Below, piece after piece: positions 1-6,026 of a DNA stretch of 10,231 nucleotides; the first letter of the stretch is position 1, and each line of letters begins with the position of its first letter. Source of the stretch: JOPF133 sp052144935 (GTDB lineage Bacteria; Acidobacteriota; Terriglobia; Bryobacterales; Bryobacteraceae); contig JBKQPR010000031.1 of the NCBI GenBank assembly GCA_052144935.1, positions 1-10,231 on the forward strand, read 5' to 3'. A program made the position numbers and the translations under genes. A model generated the notes under the pieces. It made no database searches. It saw only the letters and a list, made by a program, of their open reading frames with translations, and was not told the origin of the DNA.

Positions 1-505
1 CGGTCCCGCGCGCCGCACGCTGCTGATCGGGCCGGTTGCGCCCGACAGCGCACGAACGGCATACTCCCGGATACGTCAAACTTCTACTGCCTCCCCGGCA
101 GAGCCGGGGGATCTCCCAACTGATTAGCGGGCTGGAGATGTGCCGCGGATTGCCCACGATGCCGGTATTGAGCTATAGCCCGCCAGGGACGAATCTAAAT
201 GCCGTCCAAGACGGAACCTTCGAGGCCGCCAATGGACCTTTACGGGCCTGCGGGAGGATGCTCCGCAGATTGCCGATGCATTGCTGCGCGAGCAGCATTT
301 AGCAGCCGGTTTGAATCGCGGCCGCTCCAGCTCCACAATACCCTGTCTTCGAAAGCTTCTGGCGGGCGTCTCGGGGCAGGCGCCGGGGCCAGTATTTCCG
401 CAAGCGTACTTTTTTGACCCAACCTGTAGTTGTTTGGCCGGAATTCGGGTCTTAGAACGTAGCAGGCTGGTAACGAGTCCCGACCTGGTAAGAAACGCCA
501 GAACA
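1..505. other. Region without a recognisable gene
   Basis: I see no gene here that I can support. Several overlapping open frames exist on both strands, as expected in GC-rich DNA, but none gives a protein I recognise. The frame of the downstream beta-barrel gene stays open back to about position 178, yet the residues it would add before position 506 look like translated non-coding DNA and lie in front of a clear signal peptide. The stretch holds a GC-rich hairpin at 93-109. The region may include the 3' end of a gene entering from the left or the remains of one, which I cannot decide. Confidence 0.5.
93..109. terminator. GC-rich hairpin, possible terminator
   Basis: The arms CCCCGGC and GCCGGGG pair perfectly over 7 bp around an AGA loop, a stable short stem-loop. 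No T-run follows on either strand, so an intrinsic terminator is only a possibility. It may close a gene that lies to the left of the window. Confidence 0.25.
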
Positions 506-1204
506 ATGAAAACGTGCCTCCTGTTGCTACTTAGTCCGGTTTGCGCCGTTTCGCAATCCTCGCGCCTCAGCATGGGAGTGATTGGCGGCGTTCCGATTAC
601 CGAGACCCTGGATACGAACCAACTCTCCGGGCGGTTCGGCGGATTCCAATCCGAAACCGCGACGCGCCGGTATGTGGTTGGGGGGAATCTCGGTTCGCGG
701 ATAAGCCACCGTCTCAGCCTTCAACTCGGTGTTCTGTATCGCCGATTTGGGTATGACTATATCACTTGGGGACCTTACCCAGTTCCCCTTACTTTCACGC
801 ACTTTCGCACGACCGGGGCATCGTTTGAAGCGCCCGCTTTGATGAGGTGGAGCGTAGTCCGCCGGCGATCGTTCGCGCCGTACGCCGCATTGGGAGCGAC
901 CTGCCGCCGATTGATTGGTTTGGAGGAGAACCAGACCTTCTACGGCAACCTGACTTTGACCAACCCACAGCAGGTTGGAGAATCGGCTTCGTCCCATCCC
1001 GTGCTCCTCGAGCATCGCAGCGCGATCGCCCCCACGGCGGCCGCCGGCATCGACCTCCGAGCCGGCCGGTTGGTCTTCGCGCCCGAAATCCGCTACACGC
1101 GCTGGCTCACGGACACTCTCGGCGGATTTGCCGACCCGATCCGTTGGAACTGGCAACGGCTAGACGTTCTGTTAGGGATTGAATACCCATTGGGGCGACA
1201 CTGA
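506..1204 (+). CDS. Outer-membrane beta-barrel protein, secreted
   Basis: This 232-residue protein starts with a typical Sec signal peptide (MKTCLLLLLSPVCAVSQ, hydrophobic core at residues 4-14, likely cleaved near residue 17). The rest is rich in alternating polar and hydrophobic/aromatic residues in segments ending in turns, for example around residues 55-75 and 160-232. It ends in an amphipathic strand (LDVLLGIEYPL). That is the pattern of small outer-membrane beta-barrels of the PorT/OMP_b-brl kind, expected to be about eight strands in the outer membrane. The function is unknown; it could be a structural or adhesion-type porin-like protein. I chose the ATG at 506 because the signal peptide begins there, although the frame is open farther upstream. 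No strong ribosome-binding site is seen (AAGAAAC lies nearby). It converges on the next gene with 19 bp between the stop codons. Confidence 0.72.
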   Translation: MKTCLLLLLSPVCAVSQSSRLSMGVIGGVPITETLDTNQLSGRFGGFQSETATRRYVVGGNLGSRISHRLSLQLGVLYRRFGYDYITWGPYPVPLTFTHFRTTGASFEAPALMRWSVVRRRSFAPYAALGATCRRLIGLEENQTFYGNLTLTNPQQVGESASSHPVLLEHRSAIAPTAAAGIDLRAGRLVFAPEIRYTRWLTDTLGGFADPIRWNWQRLDVLLGIEYPLGRH

Positions 1205-1217
1205 TCGGCAGCCGATC
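1203..1217. terminator. Palindrome between convergent genes
   Basis: GATCGGC and GCCGATC form a perfect 7-bp inverted repeat around a single A, starting in the stop codon of the beta-barrel gene and ending 7 bp before the stop codon of the convergent GH31-like gene. As RNA it can fold with a shorter stem. There is no T-run, so a shared bidirectional terminator is only plausible. Confidence 0.3.
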
Positions 1218-1223
1218 CGTCCC

Positions 1224-2945
1224 CTACCACGCCACATTCACAATCGCGTCTTCCCCCGCCTCCGCGCGCAGCCGTATGTGCAAATCCTTCCGCCGGGCGT
1301 CCCAAAACCACCCGCCCGTCTGCAAGCGCTCGAGCGACGGCGCTTCGTTGTAGCGGCGCTCCTCGAAACCCACTCCGCCGGGCCGCTCGACGTGATGGAC
1401 TACCCAATGGTAAGTGCGCAGCTTCTTGGCCTCGATTTCCAGCCGCATGACGTCCGCGGCGGGGGCGGCGTGTACCTCGGTCCACGCCTGCACGTCGCTT
1501 TCCAGCAGGAAGAACTCGGCGGCCAGAGTGGGGAAGTAGTGCAGCTCCATTTCGCCCTCCTCATCCAGCGGCACGATCGAGCCGTTGCGCGCAAACACCG
1601 GCAGCGACGCGGTGTCCACCGTGATGGTCTGACGCCCATTGGCGACGGCGTTGGTCTCCAGGCTGGTCCAGATGCCGGGCGGCAGATAGACTGGCCGACG
1701 GTTGCCGGGCTGGTAGACCGGCGCGATCAGCATTTCATCGCCCAGCAGGAACTCGTCGGCGTGGCGGGCGCATTCCGGATCGGCGGGGAACTCGAAGGGC
1801 AAGGGATGCCAAAGCGGGAATCCGCGGTCGCGCGCCTCCACCGCGTAAGCCGTCAGGAACGATCCTAACTTCCCGCGGAATTCGCTGAGACCGATCGGCG
1901 CGGGCGCCACTTCAGGCACCAGTGAGAAGACCTGGCGGACGCGCTCGCGCAACTCCGCCGGTGCGTCCGCATAGGGCGCCAGGCGGAGCGCCGGCTCGTT
2001 CATTCCCGAAATGGCGGCGTGGACGAGGCGCAGCAGGCCGGACTGCAGCGTGGACCAGGAGCCGGAACCGGAGCCGGAGCCAGCGCCGGACCCGGAGACG
2101 GAGCCGCCGCCGGAGCCGGACCCGGAGCCAGCGCCGGACCCGGAGACGGACACGGAGCCTGACCGGGAGCCTGACCGGGAGCCTGACCCAGACCCGGTGC
2201 CAGAACCGGAGCCGGAACCGGTGCCGGACCCGGAGCCGGCGCCGTCAGCCGCCACCCTCCACGCTGGGGAGGGGCCGCGCACGGGGTTGGCCTGCTCGAA
2301 AATTTGCTTAGGCGTGACTCCGAAGAAGAAGTAGTAATCGACCGCCGGCGCCTCGACCCGATAGCGGTCCGCGGCCGTGAAATCGAATTGGAACCGGCCG
2401 CTGCCGATGTGGTACTCGCCATAGCCGGCGGTGGAAAGCAGGAACGGATTCTCGGCGCGCACGGAGCGGCCGCGCAGGTCGAAGCCCGGTTCGGCGCGCG
2501 GCCCCAGGCCATAGAAGCGGATCCCCGGGAGCGCCTGCCGCTCCCATGCCACGCCGCCCGCGGTGGGGGACGACGCTGCCGCTGGCGAGACCGATAGCGA
2601 GGGCGCCGGCTCGGAAAGGTCGGCCATCAAGATGTCGCCGCCCAGCCGCCCGACCGTCACCAGCAGGCCCCGCTTTCGAAGCGTCACCTCCAGAAGCCGC
2701 GAACGCACGCGCACTGCGGCGGGGTCTTCCTCAATGTGCAGGTCTACGGTCTCGACCGGAGCGTCTTTATCCGGCCCCTGCGGTGCGGCGGCGAGCGGCC
2801 CCTCCAGCGAGCGGCGGAAATGAAACGCGCCGGGGCTGACCCAGACAAGCTCGGCGCTGCCATGGTCCAACCGCACGTCGACGCGGTTGCCGTGCGGCGC
2901 GAAGGCCAGGAGCGTGGCCACCGCCGCCAGCGCCTGGGGAGGCAT
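1224..2945 (-). CDS. GH31-like protein, catalytic barrel replaced by Gly-Ser tract
   Basis: This 573-residue protein resembles glycoside hydrolase family 31 (alpha-glucosidase/alpha-xylosidase type) at both ends. Residues 143-218 match the family's N-terminal beta-sandwich (FYGLG at 144-148, DLRG, NPFLLSTAGYG, then VDYYFFFGVTPKQIFEQ). Residues 297-420 match the end of the barrel and the proximal C-terminal domain (GFPLWHPLPFEFP, DEFLLGDEMLIAPV, RPVYLPPGIW). Between them, where family members have about 200 or more residues with the nucleophile (in a W-x-D-M-N-E motif) and the acid/base Asp, there is only a linker and a (Gly-Ser)n tract at 237-296. MNEP at 315-318 is not the nucleophile motif, because Gly precedes it and it sits too late. 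Hydrolase activity is therefore doubtful; a sugar-binding role or a decayed enzyme are alternatives. The ATG at 2945 overlaps the M24 stop (TGATG), which suggests translational coupling. No convincing signal peptide is seen. Confidence 0.72.
   Translation of the reverse strand: MPPQALAAVATLLAFAPHGNRVDVRLDHGSAELVWVSPGAFHFRRSLEGPLAAAPQGPDKDAPVETVDLHIEEDPAAVRVRSRLLEVTLRKRGLLVTVGRLGGDILMADLSEPAPSLSVSPAAASSPTAGGVAWERQALPGIRFYGLGPRAEPGFDLRGRSVRAENPFLLSTAGYGEYHIGSGRFQFDFTAADRYRVEAPAVDYYFFFGVTPKQIFEQANPVRGPSPAWRVAADGAGSGSGTGSGSGSGTGSGSGSRSGSRSGSVSVSGSGAGSGSGSGGGSVSGSGAGSGSGSGSWSTLQSGLLRLVHAAISGMNEPALRLAPYADAPAELRERVRQVFSLVPEVAPAPIGLSEFRGKLGSFLTAYAVEARDRGFPLWHPLPFEFPADPECARHADEFLLGDEMLIAPVYQPGNRRPVYLPPGIWTSLETNAVANGRQTITVDTASLPVFARNGSIVPLDEEGEMELHYFPTLAAEFFLLESDVQAWTEVHAAPAADVMRLEIEAKKLRTYHWVVHHVERPGGVGFEERRYNEAPSLERLQTGGWFWDARRKDLHIRLRAEAGEDAIVNVAW
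2055..2243. repeat. 6-bp-period minisatellite (GAGCCG-like units)
   Basis: About 31 units of a degenerate hexamer (consensus GANCCG on the + strand) run in phase with the codons of the GH31-like gene and encode alternating Gly and Ser, with some Thr, Arg, Val and Ala. Higher-order copies are visible: a 26-bp segment at 2077-2102 recurs exactly at 2125-2150, and a 12-bp unit (GCCTGACCGGGA) is repeated in tandem at 2157-2180. This looks like expansion by slippage or unequal recombination. The opposite strand also stays open and would read alternating Glu/Asp and Pro, which I regard as a by-product of the repeat. Confidence 0.9.
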
Positions 2946-4114
2946 CAGAGCAGCGCCATCTCGCGCTGGATTTCGCCGGTCACGATGGCTTCCGTGTCGC
3001 CGACGAACATGTCGATTTCCGAGCGCACGCCGAATTCGGGCAGGTAGACGCCGGGTTCGATCGAGAAGCAGGTCCACGGCGTGACGCGCCGCTCGTCGTG
3101 AGTTTCCAGATTGTCCATGTTGGCGCCGTTGCCGTGCACTTCCTGGCCGATCGAGTGGCCGGTGCGGTGGGTGAAGAACGAAGCGTAGCCGCGGCTGTCG
3201 ATGAAGCCGCGCACGGCGTCATCCACCTGGTAGCCGTACAGCGCGTCACCGGCCGCGATGGCGCTCTTGACGCGATGGATGCCTGCGTCGCGCGCGCCCG
3301 TCACCACCGCGAAGACGTTGCGCATTTCGTCCGAGGGCTGGTCGCCGCAAAACCCCGTCCAGGTGATGTCGTAGTACACCGCGCCCGGCACGTCCAGCTT
3401 GGCCCACATATCCAGCAGCACCCAATCGCCCGGACGAATCGGCGCGGAGAGCGCTTCGGTCGGCTCGTAATGCGGGTTGGAGGCGTTGGCGTTGGCGCCC
3501 ACGATAGGACCGTGGTCGGTGACCAGGCCGGCCTTGGCGAAACCCTCCCGCACGAAGTGCTTGACCTCCACTTCCTGGAGCGGCACGCCGTTGCGCGTGC
3601 GCTCGTGAATGAGCGCGAACGCCGCGGCGCGCACGCGGTCCACGCGCCGTCCGGCTTCCAGGTGGGTTTCGAGCGCCGCCGCGGTCCAGCGCGCTTCGAA
3701 GGCCTGGATCAACTCGGCCGAAGTGGCCACCTCGACGCCCACGCTGCGCACCAACTCCACGGTGCCGCCATCCACCATGGAGACGTAGGGCACTGCGCAG
3801 AGCGGCGAATACTGCATGGCCACGCGCCGCATGCCGGCGGTGAGGCGGCGCAGGGCGGCCACCTGTTCGGTCCAGCTTGAGTAAGCGATGCGCTCGCCGG
3901 GCAGATCGCGGAGCATGTTGCGCTCGATGCGGTGCTCCATCCCCACCGGTTCGCCCTGGGCGGGGATCATGTAATACCAGCGGCGCGTGGGCACGGTGGT
4001 GGTGGGCAGGCCGAGCACACGGTAGGCCAGCGGGTCGCGGAGGTGATGGTCGAAGAAGAGCCAGCCGTCGAGCTTCTGATTGCGGATCTCCTGCTGAATT
4101 TTTTCGAGGTCCAT
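2945..4114 (-). CDS. M24 family metallopeptidase (Xaa-Pro peptidase/creatinase type)
   Basis: The 389-residue protein has the two-domain build of prolidase-like M24 enzymes: an N-terminal creatinase-like domain (about 1-140) and a C-terminal pita-bread metallopeptidase domain (about 150-385). All five expected dinuclear-metal ligands are present: D235 (LLDMW), D249 (YYDITW), H320 (HRTGHSIG), E353 (SIEPGVY) and E366 (RSEID). The conserved His of the PHY motif is at 215. The two aspartates are 14 residues apart, a little wider than in typical aminopeptidase P/prolidase, so there is a small insertion in that loop. The likely role is cytoplasmic cleavage of Xaa-Pro peptides; the exact substrate cannot be told from sequence. 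The ATG at 4114 is preceded by AGGA with 8 nt spacing. It is the first gene of an operon with the GH31-like gene. Paired dyads 83-169 bp upstream could be its operator. Confidence 0.88.
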   Translation of the reverse strand: MDLEKIQQEIRNQKLDGWLFFDHHLRDPLAYRVLGLPTTTVPTRRWYYMIPAQGEPVGMEHRIERNMLRDLPGERIAYSSWTEQVAALRRLTAGMRRVAMQYSPLCAVPYVSMVDGGTVELVRSVGVEVATSAELIQAFEARWTAAALETHLEAGRRVDRVRAAAFALIHERTRNGVPLQEVEVKHFVREGFAKAGLVTDHGPIVGANANASNPHYEPTEALSAPIRPGDWVLLDMWAKLDVPGAVYYDITWTGFCGDQPSDEMRNVFAVVTGARDAGIHRVKSAIAAGDALYGYQVDDAVRGFIDSRGYASFFTHRTGHSIGQEVHGNGANMDNLETHDERRVTPWTCFSIEPGVYLPEFGVRSEIDMFVGDTEAIVTGEIQREMALL

Positions 4115-4196
4115 AGCGCGTTTCCTAGTCTACCGCGGGTGCGCGAGGGTTTTGGGGGTTCGGGCTGGAGACGGCTTCTCTTACATAACGAACGCA

Positions 4197-4218
4197 TTCC
4201 GAACATGGATGTTCGGAA
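4197..4218. promoter_or_regulatory. Dyad 1, putative operator
   Basis: Arms TTCCGAACAT and ATGTTCGGAA form a perfect 10-bp inverted repeat around GG. It begins 83 bp upstream of the M24 start codon. The same core recurs at dyad 2 about 65 bp away. Dyads of this form usually bind a dimeric regulator; which one is unknown. Confidence 0.5.
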
Positions 4219-4264
4219 ATTTCAGGTGGCTTTGTTGCAAATAAAGCAGTTAACCGAGGGTGAA

Positions 4265-4281
4265 CCGAACATCATGTTCGG
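4265..4281. promoter_or_regulatory. Dyad 2, putative operator
   Basis: Arms CCGAACAT and ATGTTCGG form a perfect 8-bp inverted repeat around a single C, with GAA following as in dyad 1. The half-site is identical to that of dyad 1, but the spacer is one base shorter. Two sites with the same half-site in one intergenic region make chance less likely and suggest cooperative binding or DNA looping. Confidence 0.5.
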
Positions 4282-4559
4282 AATCCGCTTTCCTCGGGCC
4301 GAAATCGCTCTCGCGAAGCCCTCCCGAAACCATATTGTATACGGCGGGCAGGCGGAGGGCGGCTGGGGAGAAAGCGGCGCGGGGTGGTAAGTGAATGGAG
4401 CGATGGGAGTTAGACGAATGAAGAAAGTTGGCGAACTTTGCGAACGGGGTTTGCGTGGGTTGTCAGCTCGCTGAGGTGGCCGGTTTTTCCGAGGGTGGGG
4501 CGGGCGGGGGTTCGGCCGTCGCAGGCCGTCAGTCTGTACATGGGTGGTAGGCTGTGGTT

Positions 4560-4765
4560 ATGAAGCTCACGATTGAGCTCGACCGCGAGGTCGATGGCCG
4601 TTGGATCGCTGAGGTGCCCGAATTGAACGTCCTGCTGGTACGGGGACTCGAAGGGTGGACGCGATTCAAAGGGCTCAGTCGGCGGCGCGGGAGATCGTCC
4701 GCGACCGGATCGCTCACGGCGAACTGCCTCCCGATTCCGCGAATGCCGCATTCGACACCGCATGA
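4560..4765 (+). pseudogene. hicB: hicB-like antitoxin, frameshifted
   Basis: The first 22 codons from ATG 4560 read MKLTIELDREVDGRWIAEVP, a close match to the start of HicB-family antitoxins. After about 4635 the family sequence continues in another frame: GTGTRRVDAIQRAQSAA, REIVRDRIAHGELPP and so on, ending at TGA 4763-4765. The reconstructed length of about 68 residues fits compact HicB proteins. The total is one base short of a whole number of codons, so a single-base deletion between about 4631 and 4650 explains it. Without the frameshift this protein would neutralise HicA and autoregulate the operon. As it stands it is probably non-functional. The stop overlaps the hicA remnant start in ATGA. 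Confidence 0.62.
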
Positions 4766-4827
4766 GATCTTGGCCTTCGGCGAGGGCGCGTGGCGCCGTT
4801 GGAGCGTCCACGGCGAGCCGTACCGTT
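4762..4827 (+). pseudogene. hicA: hicA-like toxin remnant, truncated
   Basis: An ATG overlapping the hicB stop (ATGA) starts MRSWPSARAR, which resembles the opening of HicA-type mRNA interferases that begin with a WPS-K/R-AR segment. A second frame then gives RVAPLER, which recalls the RRVLAALER helix of that family, so a frameshift near 4790 is likely. The segment carrying the catalytic His of HicA is absent, because the convergent DUF2442 gene begins to occupy the DNA at 4828. I read this as a 5' remnant. The call rests on about 20 residues and on its position directly after hicB. Confidence 0.4.
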
Positions 4828-5125
4828 TCACGCTTCAACGGCCTCCCAACGGCTCGCAAGTTCTCTGAACGCCCGCTCATTGGCGGGCCAATCGTGCAGG
4901 GTAGCCGGATCGAAATCCGCCCCGTTGGGCCACACCAGTGTCTCGACCTCGGGATCAATCCGCACTTGGTTGAACAGTTCGAGATTGCGCAGTGGGCCGT
5001 ACAGTTCGCTCGCAAGAACCGGCCGAAAATGGATCGTTTTGTTCAGTGTTGTCGTCAAAACGTACACGGAGCGTGTACGGAGCGACAATCTCGAAGGACC
5101 GGACTCGATAAATCAGATGACTCAT
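4828..5125 (-). pseudogene. DUF2442 protein, one-base frameshift
   Basis: From ATG 5125 the minus strand reads MSHLIYRVRSFEIVAPYTLR and continues with FDDNTEQ, the typical DUF2442 N-terminus. The sequence then leaves the frame. The rest (TIHFRPVLASELYGPL, RIDPEVETLVWPNGADFDP) follows in the neighbouring frame down to the stop at 4828. One extra base in the T run at 5037-5040 restores a 98-residue protein of normal family length. Without repair, only an 86-residue product from a TTG at 5088 would be possible, and it lacks the true N-terminus. DUF2442 proteins are commonly paired with DUF4160 proteins in predicted toxin-antitoxin modules; a DUF4160-like tail lies 6 bp upstream. Their biochemical role is not established here. 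Confidence 0.75.
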
Positions 5126-5131
5126 AACCAC

Positions 5132-5210
5132 CTATTTCAACGGCTCGATGGGTGCTGGGCGCCGCCCTTCTTGCGGCCGCTCCCAATCGGCGAGCAACTC
5201 AGCTACCGTC
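5132..5210 (-). pseudogene. DUF4160-like C-terminal fragment
   Basis: The minus-strand frame ending at the TAG at 5132-5134 reads RTVAELLADWERPQEG and then RRPAPIEPLK. This resembles the C-terminal helix and tail of DUF4160 proteins (an ELL-x-x-WE motif followed by I-x-PL). It stops 6 bp before the DUF2442 start codon, the usual order for the pair. Everything upstream is missing, because the homology ends where the DUF5615-tail repeat begins (about 5203). I take it as the stump of a gene cut off by that rearrangement. The fragment is short, so the family assignment is tentative. Confidence 0.42.
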
Positions 5211-5325
5211 CGCGATTGGCGATATGGTGGTCCGGGCAATCCAAACCGCTAAGCCAAACCTCGAAGCCGGCGCTCTCGTTACTGTGGGATCCTTTCGTCG
5301 CCGCAATCGGGTGTTGGCGATGTGA
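5203..5325 (+). pseudogene. DUF5615 toxin, C-terminal remnant
   Basis: The + strand frame from 5203 to TGA 5323-5325 encodes LPSAIGDMVVRAIQTAKPNL, then EAGALVTV and a basic tail. This is the C-terminal 40 residues of a DUF5615 (PIN-like) protein. No start codon or N-terminal half is present; upstream lies the stump of a minus-strand gene. The DNA is closely similar to the 3' end of the DUF5615 gene at 7354-7717 and continues to match it after the stop. Unlike that gene, this copy has no frameshift. It lacks the acidic residues of the PIN-like active site, so it cannot be a working toxin. Confidence 0.72.
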
Positions 5326-5374
5326 AGGAATCACAGGCCGGCCGCGTACCCTGTGCCAACGGGCCCTTGCGCAA
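5203..5374 (+). repeat. Diverged direct repeat, copy A (DUF5615 3' end)
   Basis: About 172 bp match 7594-7764 at roughly nine of ten positions across the coding part, by eye, with slightly lower similarity in the 50 bp after the stop codon. Because the match crosses the stop codon, it reflects DNA duplication or a shared ancestral module, not protein-level selection alone. Confidence 0.8.
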
Positions 5375-5444
5375 GTCGCTCCGAGCCCCAAGGCGACTTA
5401 TCAGGAGTAATCGCGAGCCAGGCCGCGCTCGATGCCTCAGCAGA

Positions 5445-5717
5445 TCAATAATGGTAGCGAGCCTGTAGGAAATCAACCACCTCCCCGGTGACGCGGTACA
5501 CCAAGCGATGTTCTTGCGTGATACGTCGTGACCAACAACCTGCGAGCACATATCTGAGCGGCTCCGGCTTGCCTGGGCCTTCGAATGGATCGCGCATCAC
5601 GGCCTCCACGAGATCCAGCACTCTAATCGCAGTGCTCCGTTCCGACTTGACCCAGAATCGCAAATCCGCTCGGAACTCAGGTTGAAAGACCGCGCTTCGC
5701 TTAGCCTCGCGTTTCAC
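5445..5717 (-). CDS. yoeB: YoeB family mRNA interferase toxin
   Basis: The protein of about 90 residues matches YoeB/Txe toxins over its whole length: FQPEFRADLRFW near the start, DPFEGPGKPEPLRY, WSRRITQEHRLVYRV and the C-terminal RYHY. Counted from the TTG at 5720, the residues equivalent to E. coli YoeB E46, R65, H83 and Y84 are present as E53, R72, H90 and Y91, so the active site looks complete. YoeB cleaves mRNA in the ribosomal A site. The start is uncertain: TTG at 5720 or GTG at 5717. I prefer GTG because GAGAG lies 7 nt before it. The gene overlaps the end of the yefM gene by 17-20 bp, which suggests coupled translation. It is the only toxin gene in the window that appears intact. Confidence 0.88.
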   Translation of the reverse strand: MKREAKRSAVFQPEFRADLRFWVKSERSTAIRVLDLVEAVMRDPFEGPGKPEPLRYVLAGCWSRRITQEHRLVYRVTGEVVDFLQARYHY

Positions 5718-5988
5718 CAAGGATCTCTCGCCGTAATTCCGGTATCGTGCCGGGCTTTGATTTACCTCGCTCCGCGCGGTGTAAGGCCGCCAACAGACGT
5801 CGCGCGTTCCGTGGCGACCGTAGCAGGTGAGCCGTCTCCATCAGCCCCTCCAACTCGGCGGCAGGAAGGAGAGCGACGTCGCGGGATCCTCTCCGCCGGA
5901 CAATCACGGTTTCCTGTTGGTCCACAACTTGATCCAGGACGCTCGCCAGGTTCTCGCGCAGGCTCGTATACGTCGTTTCAGTCGGCAT
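5701..5988 (-). CDS. yefM: YefM/Phd family antitoxin
   Basis: This 95-residue protein has the Phd/YefM DNA-binding N-terminal fold (YTSLRENLASVLDQV, ETVIVRRRG, VALLPAAELEGLMETAHLL). A basic, helical C-terminal part (about 60-95) would wrap the toxin. It precedes yoeB and overlaps it, the standard antitoxin-first order. The ATG at 5988 is preceded by AGAGGG at 6 nt spacing. A promoter -10 box and a pair of TGTACA-type half-sites lie just upstream, as expected for an autorepressed operon. With the YoeB active site intact, this antitoxin must be functional if the pair is expressed. Confidence 0.88.
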   Translation of the reverse strand: MPTETTYTSLRENLASVLDQVVDQQETVIVRRRGSRDVALLPAAELEGLMETAHLLRSPRNARRLLAALHRAERGKSKPGTIPELRREILGETRG

Positions 5989-6004
5989 CGGACACCCTCT
6001 TCAT

Positions 6005-6025
6005 ATTGTACAGTATTCCTGTACG
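6005..6025 (-). promoter_or_regulatory. yefM-yoeB promoter with TGTACA operator
   Basis: On the minus strand a TACAAT box (6010-6005) lies 16 bp before the yefM ATG, a good -10 hexamer; the -35 is weak. The box overlaps TGTACA at 6007-6012, which forms a GTACAG/CTGTAC inverted repeat with TGTACG at 6020-6025; the two cores are 13 bp apart. E. coli YefM is known to bind paired palindromes with a TGTACA core at its own promoter. The same arrangement here indicates autorepression by YefM and the YefM-YoeB complex. Confidence 0.6.
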
Positions 6026-6026
6026 G

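Larger units (their letters stand above)
4115..4559. other. Intergenic region with paired dyads, no gene
   Basis: No coding region that I can support lies between the divergently read M24 gene (-) and the hicB-like gene (+). The part near 4197-4283 carries two related dyads, listed separately. A further small inverted repeat (AAAGTT and AACTTT around GGCG) lies at 4424-4439. I could not pick a convincing -35/-10 pair for either flanking gene. Confidence 0.6.

Noticed and set aside
281..505. N-terminal extension of the beta-barrel protein
   Set aside because: A clear signal peptide starts at ATG 506, and the upstream residues look like translated non-coding DNA.
1992..2003. MNEP in the GH31-like protein as the catalytic nucleophile motif
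   Set aside because: The family motif has an Asp directly before MNE; here Gly precedes it, and the segment lies after the expected acid/base region.
2011..2334. Plus-strand frame encoding a Glu/Asp-Pro repeat protein
   Set aside because: It is the complement of the Gly-Ser minisatellite inside the GH31-like gene. The hexamer unit keeps both strands open, and the flanking residues match nothing.
3098..3880. Plus-strand open frame of 260 codons opposite the M24 peptidase
   Set aside because: It is antisense to a gene with all five metal ligands in frame, is rich in His/Arg/Val as expected of a mirror frame, and has no family resemblance.
4197..4281. Dyads as LexA (SOS) boxes of the Bacillus type
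   Set aside because: The CGAAC/GTTCG half-sites look alike, but the Bacillus box has 4 bases between them, while these have 6 and 5. No SOS gene is adjacent.
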